Translations under genes and position numbers: made by a program
The notes under the pieces: model-generated
Database searches by the model: none
The model's input: only the letters and a program-made list of their open reading frames with translations
What the model was told of the DNA's origin: nothing
Part shown: positions 54,578 through 64,000 of the stretch, in pieces
How the letters are laid out: each line of letters begins with the position of its first letter
Numbering within the stretch: position 1 is the first letter of the stretch
From: Lunularia cruciata
Lineage: Eukaryota; Streptophyta; Marchantiopsida; Lunulariales; Lunulariaceae
Length of the DNA: 64,000 nt
Reading direction: 5' to 3'
NCBI GenBank assembly: GCA_948567375.1
Contig: OX419758.1
Span: forward strand, 36,151,001-36,215,000

Positions 54578-55270
54578 TGTAACACCCATTTGTGCATGTG
54601 TGTGGTATTGTGATATTTAGCTTGGTATTACAAGTACTTAAGAGATATTATTTATATAGAGATAAAGGATGGTTCTATATTAGTCATGGTTAGCTAAAGT
54701 TAGTCATAGCTAAGATAGATGGGACCTTACTTAAGAGGAAGTAGAAAAGATGAGCACCACTATTTTGGATTTTAGTGTGTTGACTTGGTATTATTCCTAG
54801 GTGTTTGGCTTTGAGGAAAGAGTTGAGAACTCTTGGGCCCGCAAGCCTTTTTGTTTTGGATTCTTCTTTAGTCCAAGGATAGCCCATGTGAAGGAATCCT
54901 TGACTTAGTGGTTGGGTCAAGATAAGACCACATGCTTAGGGGAATATGCCCATGTGAATGGATATTCCTTTCTACTTTTTGACTTTACTTGACTTTTAGT
55001 CTAGTAACTTAAGTTACTATGGTAATTAGTAACTTTGGTACGTAACTATTTCACAAGTATATAAGCAAGGGGTGAGGAGGTACTCATCATCCTTTCATTT
55101 GCAACTATCTCCCTCTCATTGAGTTCTCTAGTGAGCAATGTCTTGAGTCTTGGAGTGTTAGCCTTGGAGGAGTATGATGGAGTTCGGGTTCCTTGCCCTT
55201 CTTAGTCCATGGTGCGCTACCATAATAGCCATCAGAGGTTCATCCTGAGTGAGAGACAGGCCGGCTCACA
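54578..55270 (+). repeat. G2 5' LTR
   Basis: TGTAACACCC...GGCTCACA, with TATATAAG at 55058-55065. The primer-binding site TGGTTCTGTTACCGGG starts at 55275, with two transitions relative to G1. Confidence 0.94.
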
Positions 55271-55311
55271 TTTTTGGTTCTGTTACCGGGACCTCTCTAG
55301 AAGGCAAGATA

Positions 55312-55482
55312 ATGTTCCGCGTCCAATTCTACATTAGGCAGAAGGAGGCTATGAGAGCTCACTTGGAGAGAACATTAGGAGAGGAGAGGGCTGAACTTAT
55401 GTTAGAGAACCAAGATCCATTTGTATACCCTGTAGTTCATTATGATGTCTTTGAGGTGATTTTGTACATCTTGTACACATGA
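55312..55482 (+). CDS. G2 small leader ORF (56 aa)
   Basis: Identical product to the G1 ORF at 16440-16610. No domain recognised. Confidence 0.35.
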   Translation: MFRVQFYIRQKEAMRAHLERTLGEERAELMLENQDPFVYPVVHYDVFEVILYILYT

Positions 55483-56129
55483 GAGGAATTGGAAAGATTA
55501 TGTGAGGTGGATTGCAGATTTTGGGGATTAAGGTGATTTTGTGCAAAATCTCAAGTTTGAGATCTGGACTTGAGATTTCTACATATAATAGCTTGGGTTA
55601 TCTTCCAGTTAGCACACTTGAAATTATTGTGAGAGCTTCTATGCACATTGGGCTAGAATTTTTGAAAGTTGATAGGGTAAAGTGCTCCCACAACTGCATG
55701 CTCTCTGGAAAATTGTACAGAGTCTGCCATTTCTTCAATTTTCAGTGAATTGTCCTGAAAATTTCCAAGAAAATTAAGTGCATTGTATCGTACCTACTGC
55801 CAAAAAAATTAGAGAGAGATCGTTCTTGCGCAGGGAGAAATGAGTTTTTGAAGTGAAGGGGGTAGTTTTCAGACCAAATCTGAAATATGGATGCTGAATA
55901 GAAAGGTGTCTAGGCCAAATGGCTAGATGAAAAGATCTGAAATTTCGCAAGGAGTGATGCCCTGGAGTTGTCATCAAGTGTACAGAATTTCAGAGGACTG
56001 TGACATATTGGTTGGGAGATTTGAGTGACATTGTGAGGAAGGGTCAATTCTGCTGAGTGGAGATCTCATGCATGAGAAGTTTGAGATCAACAAAAAGCAT
56101 GTTTGAGTGTTTAGATTCATCTTGGGAAC

Positions 56130-56603
56130 ATGGAGGGTCATCAAGAGTGGAAATTGAGATTATGCAAGGTTCCCCAAGGGTTTGAGGTGATTGTAGGGGT
56201 TGATTTGAGGAAAAGAGAGTTTACAATAGAATTTGAAGAGATGATTGAGAGGATCCAAAAACCTACACCACTTGGAGGAAAGAGTGAGTCTAAGTGCTTT
56301 TTATGTGGAGAGAAGGGACATAAGGCAAGTTCATGTCCATTGACCTTTGAGAGTATGAGATTGAGGGAAAGGAGAGGCTTACTTGACTTGGGTTTGGATG
56401 TTGGACCTTCTTCACCAAGATTGGGAGGGAGAAGATCTAAGACCAAGGAGTTGTGTGAGGTTTGTGGAGTTGAAGGACTTCCAAAAGGACATGAGTGTAG
56501 TGGAGTAAAAGCACTTTTGGAAACTTTGGTGAAGGATCTTGGAGAGAGTCTTAGTACAGCTACAGAAATACTACCACCTTCATCAGCTAGTTCTCAAGAT
56601 TAG
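56130..56603 (+). CDS. G2 zinc-knuckle accessory ORF (157 aa)
   Basis: Same length and start as G1 17259-17732, still open. Differences are few (for example 'EESVERIQ' to 'EEMIERIQ', 'LHVGP' to 'LDVGP'), and both Cys clusters are kept although gag and pol of this copy are broken. Confidence 0.62.
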   Translation: MEGHQEWKLRLCKVPQGFEVIVGVDLRKREFTIEFEEMIERIQKPTPLGGKSESKCFLCGEKGHKASSCPLTFESMRLRERRGLLDLGLDVGPSSPRLGGRRSKTKELCEVCGVEGLPKGHECSGVKALLETLVKDLGESLSTATEILPPSSASSQD

Positions 56604-56839
56604 TGATGGAGATAATCTTTCAACTTATGGATAAAGTATCCATGAGAGTTAGATTAATATGCACTCTAGGATTTGATGTTGCTATAGAAATCTTGGAGCA
56701 ACCTGAACCTTTTGTTTTCCCTAGAGAGGATTATTCTCAGATGGTGTTAGTCATGTTTATACTCTATTAGAAATAGAGTGAGAGAAAAGAAAAGAGAAAA
56801 AAAAAATTTGAGAGAAAAGAAAGATAGTGAGGGGTTAAG

Positions 56840-58950
56840 ATGGGAAAACTTCCGGTTTTCTTTGGCAAGGATGGAGAAGATGTGGAGGCCTTTGTGAGAG
56901 ACTTCAAGAGAGCTTGCATAGGAAAAAATGAGAGGAAGAAGAATGAGTGGGCCTCATTATTACAAGATTTCTTTGAGGATGCAGCACTTACATGGTATGA
57001 GTCAGAATACCAAAAGAGAGAGAGGAGAGATGGGGAAGAGGAGTCTTGGGAGACTTTGACTTCAGCACTCATTGAGAACTTTCTTCCTGATGAGAGTTAT
57101 GAGAGATTGATGAGTGAGGTTACATTTCTCAAGCAAGGAGATGGAGAGAAAGTGAGAGTCTATGTGGAAAGAGTGGAAAAGTTGGAGTCCAGATTTTGCA
57201 TAGTGTTGAGGAAGGGTGGGGATGATGTGGAGACTACAATGATTGGCATAGGGGCCATGCTCACCAAGAATTTTGTGGGAGGATTGAGACCACAAATTAG
57301 AAGCAAGGTGAAATATGAGAAACCTTCTTCCAAGGTTGAAGCTATCAAGATCACAATTCGTATGGAGGAGAGTTTGGAAGGGGATGAGAGTGATTTGGTG
57401 GTGAAGGAGGTTGTGCATCCTCCTCAAGGCTACAAGTATGGTGGAAATTCTGATACTTTGGTGACAAGGGTTGCACCACAAGTAGTAGTTGCTCCAGTTC
57501 TTGCACCTCCACCAAAAGATCCACTCCAAACCATCACAGAACAACTTGCGGATCTCAAGATCAATGTGGTGCAACTATGGGAGAAGAGAGAGGTGGATCA
57601 GAATCTAGGGAGAGGGCCTAGGAGTTATGGAAACTATCCATATAGAGGAGTTCAACCAACCAACAATTTCAATGATAGAAATTGTTTTGGTTGTGGAGGA
57701 AGAGGCCATATCCAAAGGAATTGCCCAAATTCCACTTACCATGGAGGAAGGGGTTATGAGGGAGCCAATAGAGGGAAAGAGGGTGGTAGTGAAACCCAAG
57801 TGGCTCCTAATCCAAACAAAGGTAAGGGGATAGCATCCATAGATGTGGTGGAGAGCAAGTATGAGAAGGGAGAGTGCTCAAACTCCAAGGGTCTTAATTT
57901 GGAGCTTTTGGCACAAGAGAAGAAGAGAGCTTGTTTTGCAAAGGATGTTCACTCTTCTCAAGGATTTACTTCAAGCAAGGATACTCCTATGTCTACTAGG
58001 AGCACTCGCACCTCAACACCATCAACAACAAAGACTCCAAGGAAGAAGTTGGGGATGGAGGACTTCTTGATCTCAAAGCAACAATGGAACTACAATGTGT
58101 TGGAGGATGTTGGTTGTCACAAGGCTAACATCACAGTGGGCCAATTATTGCTTTGAACCCTACCTTGAGAAAGGAGCTTAGAGGTGGTTTGAGTTCTACA
58201 AGGAGCATGAAGAAGAAGAAGGCAAAAGTTCCAGTATCAATGGGGGTGGTGGATGCCAAGCCAACACCATGGGAGGCTTGTGAATATGCTTCCAAGATTG
58301 ATGTGAGAGTGAATAGTCACAACATCAAGGATGCATTGGTTGATGGAGGATCAGCAGTGAATGCCATGTCAGAAAGGTTGATGAAGAAGTTGGGTATGAT
58401 ACCCTCAAGACCTTCAACATTTGTGGTGAGCATGGCAAACAAACAACAAGTTCGACCAGTAGGGGTGATGGATAAGGTGGTAGTTTCAATTATGGGAGTT
58501 CAAAATCTCATGACTTTCCAAGTCTTGAAGGATTCAAGCTATGACTTACTTCTTGGGAGGCCATGGTTGAGAGCAGCATGCACAACTGATCGATGGCACA
58601 AAGGGTACTTGAGGATTGGGCCATCAAACCATAGAGTCATAGTTCTTGTGACTAACACCACCAACACTTCACATTCAGATACACCATCTTCTGATTATTG
58701 GGAATCAGATTCTGAAGAAGGAGCTTCAGGTGTGGACACAAGCATGGAAGAGGAGACTTCCACAGAGGAGGATGAATCTGAATCTGATTCAGAAGTGTAT
58801 CCTTTGTGTGCTATGGATTTTTCACCTAAGCCAGAGGTTTTGAAGGACCCAGATAAATCACCATTGACACTTGAGGAGGTAGAGAGAAGGTTATCTACCC
58901 TCAAGTATGGTCCAAATGTTACCAAGGAGGAGAAGGTAAGATTTGAGTAG
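56840..58950 (+). pseudogene. G2 gag-protease, frameshifted
   Basis: Gag is open from 56840 to 58156, and the rest, including protease, from 58153 to 58950 in another frame. The cause is loss of one base in 'aattaattgc' of G1, reading 'aattattgc' near 58144-58152. The nucleocapsid knuckle and the protease DGGS are otherwise intact. It ends at the same UAG as G1. Confidence 0.9.
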
Positions 58951-61665
58951 ATTTTCCGCAAGTTCATCCATGTGTTTGCTTTTAGTTACAAAGATTTGAA
59001 AGAAGTCACCTTGGAGGAGCACAAGATAGAGGTGGAGTCACATGCAAGACCAATCCGCCAAAAGCAACGTTGCATTAGCCCACCAATATCTTTGGTTGTG
59101 AAGGAGGAGATTGATAAGCTCAAGGAGGCTGGATTTATCTTTGAGGTGGAGAATTCAGAATGGGTGTCTCCAATTGTCATTGTGAAGAAAAAGAATGGCA
59201 AGCTTCAAGTATGTGTGGATTACAAGAAGCTCAATGCTGTTACCAAGAAGGACTACTACCCATTGCCATTCATTGATGAGATCTTGGAGGAGGTTGTAGG
59301 TCATGAGAGGTACAGTTTTGGAGATGGTTATAGTGGATACAACCAAATCAAGATTGTACCAGAGCATCAACAACTCACCACGTTCACCACACCTTGGGGA
59401 ACTTACGCTTTCAAGGTCATGCCTCTAGGGCTTTGCAATGCTCCCGCCACATTCCAATGGTTCATGAACAAGGTATTTGAACCTTTCATTGGGAAATTTG
59501 TGAGAGACTTCATTGATGACTTTTGTGTCTATGGGAGCAAGGAGGAGCACTTTGAGCACCTAATCAAAGTCTTGCAATGCTTGGATGAGGCAAATGCATC
59601 ACTCAACCCAGAGAAGTGCATTTTTGGATGTGAAGAAGGTCTACTATTGGGGCACATCATCTCCAAGGATGGAATAGCAATTGATCCTGAGAAGGTGAGG
59701 AAAATCTCAGACCTTCCATTCCCTTCAAGCTTGACAAAGTTACGCCAATTCTTGGGGATGGTTGGGTACTATAGGAGGTTCATCTTCTCATTTTCCAACA
59801 AGGCTTATGCATTGACCATCTACATGAAGAAGGGTGTAGATTACATGGTGATTTTGGAAGACAAGGAGGCTCTCAAAGCTTTTGAGAGCCTCAAGCAATC
59901 CCTTGTTGTAGCTCCAATTCTTGCTAAACCTGATTGGAGTAAACCTTTCATCCTCTACACTGATGCTTCTAATGTAGCTATAGGATGCACTCTTAGTCAA
60001 TTAGACCAAGATGGGCATGATCATCCAATAGCTTATGCTAGTAGGCAGATGGTTTCAGCAGAGAAGAACTACTCTGTGACGGAAAGAGAAGGGTTGGCAG
60101 TGATCTTTGGTCTCAAGAAGTTTAGACACTACTTGATTGGAGGGAAAGCCACCATTGTCACGGATCACAAGGCTTTGAAGTACATCTTCAACAAGCCTAA
60201 TGTTGAAGGGAGACTAGCAAGGTGGATGATACTCTTGTCTGAGTATGACTACACAATTGAGGATAGGCCAAGAAAGAAACATGCAAATGCTGATTTGTTA
60301 TCTAGAGCCTATGATCATGATGGAGATGAGCCAGTGGATGATTCCTTCCCGGATGAGGAGCTCATGATAATCTCAGTGACTCAAGAGGTTCCAATGGAGT
60401 ACAAGGAGATTGTGGATTTTGTGACAAGAGGTAACTATCTAGAAGGGATGCATGCTACGGAGAGGAAGGCCCTTGCAGCAAGATCTAGACCTTACACAAT
60501 GGTGGAAGATATTCTTTTTCACCAAGGAGCAGATGGTCTACTTTGAAGAGCAGTGGGTAAGGAAGATTCTATCCTACTCATAAAGAAGTTTCATGAAGGT
60601 TTAGTATGTGGAGGACACTTTGCAGGAAAGGTGACTGCTTTCAAGATTCTAGATGCAGGTTACCATTGGAGAGGGATTTTCAAGGATTGTCTTGATTATT
60701 GCAAAACTTGTCATGTTTGTCAAGCTTTTGCTAGAAAGTCCACATCCACTCCACCACTTAGATCAATTCCATTGCTAGGACCTTTTGAGAAGTGGAGAAT
60801 TGATTTTGTAGGTCCTCTCAATAGAACCCCAAGGAACAATCGGTACATTGTGGTAGTTACTGATTACCTTACCAAGTGGGTTGAGGCTAGACCATTGAGG
60901 GAAAAAAATGAAGATGAAGTGGGTAGATTTCTTTATGAACGCATTATCACTAGGTTTGGATGCCCTTTGGAGTTGGTTTCTAATAGAGGAGGAGAGTTTA
61001 CAGGAAGCATTACTACAGCCATGCTACGACATTTCTCTATCACACATAGAGTAACTACATCCTATAAGCCAAATTCCAATGACTTGGCAGAGAGAACCAA
61101 TCCGACCTTGTGCATGATGTTGGCCAAAGATGCAGAAATGGAGGGGGCTAAACATCATTGGGACAAGAGGATTCATGCAGTTTTGTGGGAGTATAGGACA
61201 ACCATGAAGACTTCCACCAGATATTCTCCATTCCAATTGGTGTATGGTATTGAGTCTACCTTACCTATTCACTTTGATCTTCCTACCTTCCAAAGCATTC
61301 ATAAGAGATTGAAGAAAGCACAAGGAAGTGATGCAGAGAAGTCAAGGAAGGATCAACTCATGGAGTTGGAAGAGGCAAGAGCAGTTGCTATGGTTCGAGT
61401 GGAGCAAGCCCAAAGGAAACAAAAGGAGAGCTATGACAAGAGGCAAGGCAAGAAGAAGGTGGAGCCTTTCAAAGAAGGTGATTGGGTAATGTTGTTTGAT
61501 TCCATTCGATTCAAGAGAGTGCAAAAGAAGTTTTTGCCTAAGTACTTTGGACCTTTCATAGTAGAGAAGGTGTGGGGCAATTACACCTATGATCTCAAGG
61601 AGTTGGGAGGAAGACACTTTGATAGGATTAACCATGATAAGTTGAAGATGTACCATAGAAGGTAG
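58951..61665 (+). pseudogene. G2 pol with premature stop and mutated integrase
   Basis: Open 58972-60546, then TGA at 60544-60546 where G1 has CGA (Arg), then open 60553-61665. RT FIDD is kept. In integrase the second catalytic Asp ('VSDRGG' in G1) is Asn at 60982-60984, and the catalytic-Glu block reads 'NSNDLAERTNPTL' instead of 'NSNGLAERTNQTL'. The enzyme would be inactive even without the stop. Confidence 0.92.
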
Positions 61666-61713
61666 AGAGACCTTCACTTTGAGGACAAAGTGAAAACTTA
61701 GTCTGGGGGTAAA

Positions 61714-62404
61714 TGTAACACCCATTTGTGCATGTGTGTGGTATTGTGATATTTAGCTTGGTATTACAAGTACTTAAGAGATATTATTTATATAGAGATA
61801 AAGGATGGTTCTATATTAGTCATGGTTAGCTAAAGTTAGTCATAGCTAAGATAGATGGGACCTTACTTAAGAGGAAGTAGAAAAGATGAGCACCACTATT
61901 TTGGATTTTAGTGTGTTGACTTGGTATTATTCCTAGGTGTTTGGCTTTGAGGAAAGAGTTGAGAACTCTTGGGCCCGCAAGCCTTTTTGTTTTGGATTCT
62001 TCTTTAGTCCAAGGATAGCCCATGTGAAGGAATCCTTGACTTAGTGGTTGGGTCAAGTTAAGACCACATGCTTAGGGGAATATGCCCATGTGAATGGATA
62101 TTCCTTTCTACTTTTTGACTTTACTTGACTTTTAGTCTAGTAACTTAAGTTACTATGGTAATTAGTAACTTTGGTACGTAACTATTTCACAAGTATATAA
62201 GCAAGGGGTGAGGAGGTACTCATCATCCTTTCATTTGCACTATCTCCCTCTCATTGAGTTCTCTAGTGAGCAATGTCTTGAGTCTTGGAGTGTTAGCCTT
62301 GGAGGAGTATGATGGAGTTCGGGTTCGTTGCCTTCTTAGTCCATGGTGCGCTACCATAATAGCCATCAAAGGTTCATCCTGAGTGAGAGACAGGCCGGCT
62401 CACA
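61714..62404 (+). repeat. G2 3' LTR
   Basis: 691 bases, partner of 54578-55270, preceded by 'tctgggggtaaa' and followed by GACT. Confidence 0.94.
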
Positions 62405-62408
62405 GACT

Positions 62409-63420
62409 CGATCACCACCATACCTTGCCTTGGGTTGCCTCTCCGTGTCTTCCGAGGTTTCTTCGTGTCTTCGGCTTCGCCCTGCCAACTTCTCTTCTTC
62501 GTATTTGGGGTACTCACTGCGACCTCCACGTTCTTCCTTGTCTTTGTGAAGTAGTTGTCGGTGCTCTTGATTTGCAAGATGTATTGCTGCTCCTCGACAT
62601 CGACCTCCTTTTGCAAATCAGGATGGAAGTGCGACACCATCTGAGTTTGCTCCGCTGAGTTCAGCAAATTGAGCCCGAGGTAGAAATGCGCTGCAAATGG
62701 CACGATGTAGTGTGGAGGTGATTTATCCCGCAAATTCCACACCATCTGCCTCGTTCTTCCGTGGAAACACCTTGCCCAATTGATCGGTTCTCCTACAAAT
62801 AGCTTGTGAAAGAACACTGGTTGGTGTTTCATTACATAGGTGGTTCTCTCCGGCTTTAGGATGGCCATCAATGCACTCACAATTCCTCTCTTCACAGGGT
62901 CTTTGTAGCTCTCAGCTTTGTACCCATTCTATGTCCGCTTTGACGAGAATGCATCTCTCACTTCCTGGGTTTCTTGAGCTATCTCTCCCTTCCCCAAGAA
63001 CATGGCCCCCTGCTCCGAGCCTGCTTCCTTCCCGAGTACGAGTCTCCAATCCGACTCTGTCCAGCGAGCCAGATTTCTTCTCTTCCCTTCTTCCTCGGGT
63101 CCATCGAGACACTTGCTCTCGATGGACCTTTCTGTCATGAAACCTGGAAAGCTCACATTCCAGTTCCATGCCAAAAATGTGATCCGAAGTCGGCTCAAGA
63201 CTTTGATCCTGGCTATTACATCTAACCTCCAAATTGCATGATTTCTCACTACAAATTCAGAGTTCTTCTTTCCTCCTCCTATCTCTTCTGCCTTCTCACT
63301 ATCTCTTGATTTCACTCTTGCAACTTCTCCCTTACGCACTAATGCAATTCCAACTCTATTTCCCTTCCCATGATCACCTGCAAGACGACTTATCAACGGC
63401 AAAGGAAAATTACTCAACAT
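62409..63420 (-). pseudogene. K8 ORF, N-terminal part
   Basis: One minus-strand frame from the Met at 63418-63420 ('MLSNFPLPLISRL') to 62409, with a single TAG near 62929. It includes 'FVVRNHAIWRLDVIARIKVLS', matched by K7 ('LVVRNP|MIRRLDVMACIKVLS' across 52224/63838), then 'KRGIVSALMAILKPERTTYVM', 'FVGEPINWARCF', 'YIVPFAAHFYLGLNLL' and a basic stretch ('TKKPRKTRRG'). The middle block faintly recalls the 'putative plant transposon protein' domain found in some plant retroelements; this is a weak impression. Substitutions between K7 and K8 preserve the frame, supporting coding. Confidence 0.68.
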
Positions 63421-63837
63421 TTTGTTGTTGCAAGTTCAATTTTTATAGAGTTGCGCTTCTTTGTCTTTCTTCACTTCAAGTTTCTACCAAGAAATCACAC
63501 CTCTTGCATGCACCTATCACTATCAATCAACCTTTGCACGTATGGGCCGCCAGTTTTTTAATGGTCCCTTCTTGAATTTCTTGCCCCGACGAAAGGTTGT
63601 TAGACTCTCTTTGCCTTGGGTTGAGCTCCTTCCAATATGAAGACAATTTACTTTGGGTTGTTTGCTGATAGGGCATTTCCGAGTACCTTGCCTTATGACC
63701 TGAAGTCACTTTACTTTGGGTTTCATCCCAAAGACTCTTTTCTTTGCCTTCTTCGGCCATATAGGCGCAATCTACTTCTCTATACGCTTCTTCTTCTTTA
63801 TTTTGAAAAAAACAAAAAATGTGGGCACCACACCAAT

Positions 63838-64000
63838 GATTAGGAGGCTAGACGTCATGGCCTGCATCAAAGTTCTCAGTATATTTGCATTATGTTCCTT
63901 GCATGGAATTGGAACTTGAGCTTTCCCAATTTCATGGTAGAGATAGCGGCCAATAAGTGTGTAGATGGGCCGGCAACGGTAGGGAAAAGAGGCATCCAGC
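63838..64000 (+). mobile_element. K7: continuation after K8
   Basis: It resumes the K ORF ('MIRRLDVMACIKVLS') and matches the reverse complement of K8 near 63090-63240 ('gcatggaa.tggaa.ttgagctttcc'). The window ends inside it. Confidence 0.78.

Larger units (their letters stand above)
54578..62404 (+). mobile_element. G2: older, inactivated copy of the G family
   Basis: LTRs 54578-55270 (693) and 61714-62404 (691) differ by about three substitutions and two single-base gaps. GACT is duplicated at 54574-54577 and 62405-62408. It has the same layout as G1, with a gag frameshift, a stop in pol and an altered integrase catalytic residue. Confidence 0.95.
52225..63832 (-). mobile_element. K8: complete-ended K element (3.78 kb without G2)
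   Basis: It runs from TGTGACAACCCAG to GTGGGCACCACA, with CCAAT duplicated at 52220-52224 and 63833-63837. G2 is inserted at 54577/62405. Without G2 it is ~3.78 kb. There is no second LTR inside, no RT, no DDE transposase and no primer site that I can see. About 800 bases at the left are untranslated and the rest holds the antisense ORF. TG...CA ends with a 5-base duplication fit an LTR-type integrase, so this may be a very long solo LTR or a non-autonomous element mobilised in trans. Confidence 0.85.

Noticed and set aside
63234-63575. Plus-strand frame near the right end of K8
   Set aside because: It overlaps the start of the better-supported minus-strand K ORF and the non-coding terminus, with no recognisable domain.
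1-64000. Host genes, tRNA, rRNA, CRISPR arrays or bacterial operons
   Set aside because: I looked for cloverleaf-like tRNA sequence, rRNA-like conserved blocks and regularly spaced short repeats and found none; all protein motifs belong to retroelements.

Overview
This window is repeat DNA from a large-genome land plant. I could not find any host gene, tRNA, rRNA or CRISPR array. Nearly every recognisable block is an LTR retrotransposon or an unclassified TG...CA element, many nested inside one another. Plant-type Ty1/copia, Ty3 chromovirus and Athila/Tat-like Ty3 elements fit a plant. A gymnosperm or fern seems plausible, because I associate Ty3 elements of type M (below) with such genomes, but the sequence does not settle the species. 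Labels used here: M1, M2 = Ty3 elements carrying a DNA methyltransferase and/or a PHD finger; G0, G1, G2 = one non-chromovirus Ty3 family; C1, C2 = chromodomain Ty3 elements; Co1 = Ty1/copia; K1-K8 = copies of an unclassified TG...CA family with its own long ORF; P1, P2 = TG...CA elements filled with pyrimidine-rich repeats.

Nest A (about 1.9-38.8 kb). The oldest layer is M1 (minus strand). It is split by Co1 (2780-7493, target duplication ATAAC), G0 (8123-35994, minus) and K3 (36912-38751, duplication TGCAT). G0 is itself split by M2 (10820-29638, duplication CACT) and P2 (32304-35276). M2 is split by G1 (15720-23520, duplication GAAC) and P1 (24023-26651). The pieces read continuously once the inserts are mentally removed, which fixes the relative order of insertion. 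M2 is the most interesting element. Reading on the minus strand it encodes gag, aspartic protease, a complete-looking but stop-riddled C5-cytosine methyltransferase domain, reverse transcriptase, an RNase H remnant, integrase and a C-terminal PHD finger.

Middle (38.9-49.5 kb). Two copies of one chromovirus, C1 (minus) and C2 (plus), lie head to head about 224 bases apart and form a large inverted repeat. Their LTRs carry repeated GAAnnTTC units resembling heat-shock elements. About 1.9 kb of unrecognised DNA follows.

Nest B (51.4-64 kb). K6 is split by K7 (opposite orientation), K7 by K8 (duplication CCAAT), and K8 by G2 (duplication GACT). K8 shows both ends of the family and an approximately 856-codon antisense reading region for an unrecognised acidic, coiled-coil-rich protein.

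G1 looks like the youngest insertion: its two 679-base LTRs appear identical and its gag-protease and RT-RNase H-integrase regions are open. They are separated by one in-frame UAG that G2 shares. All three G copies also carry a separate zinc-knuckle ORF between the leader and gag.
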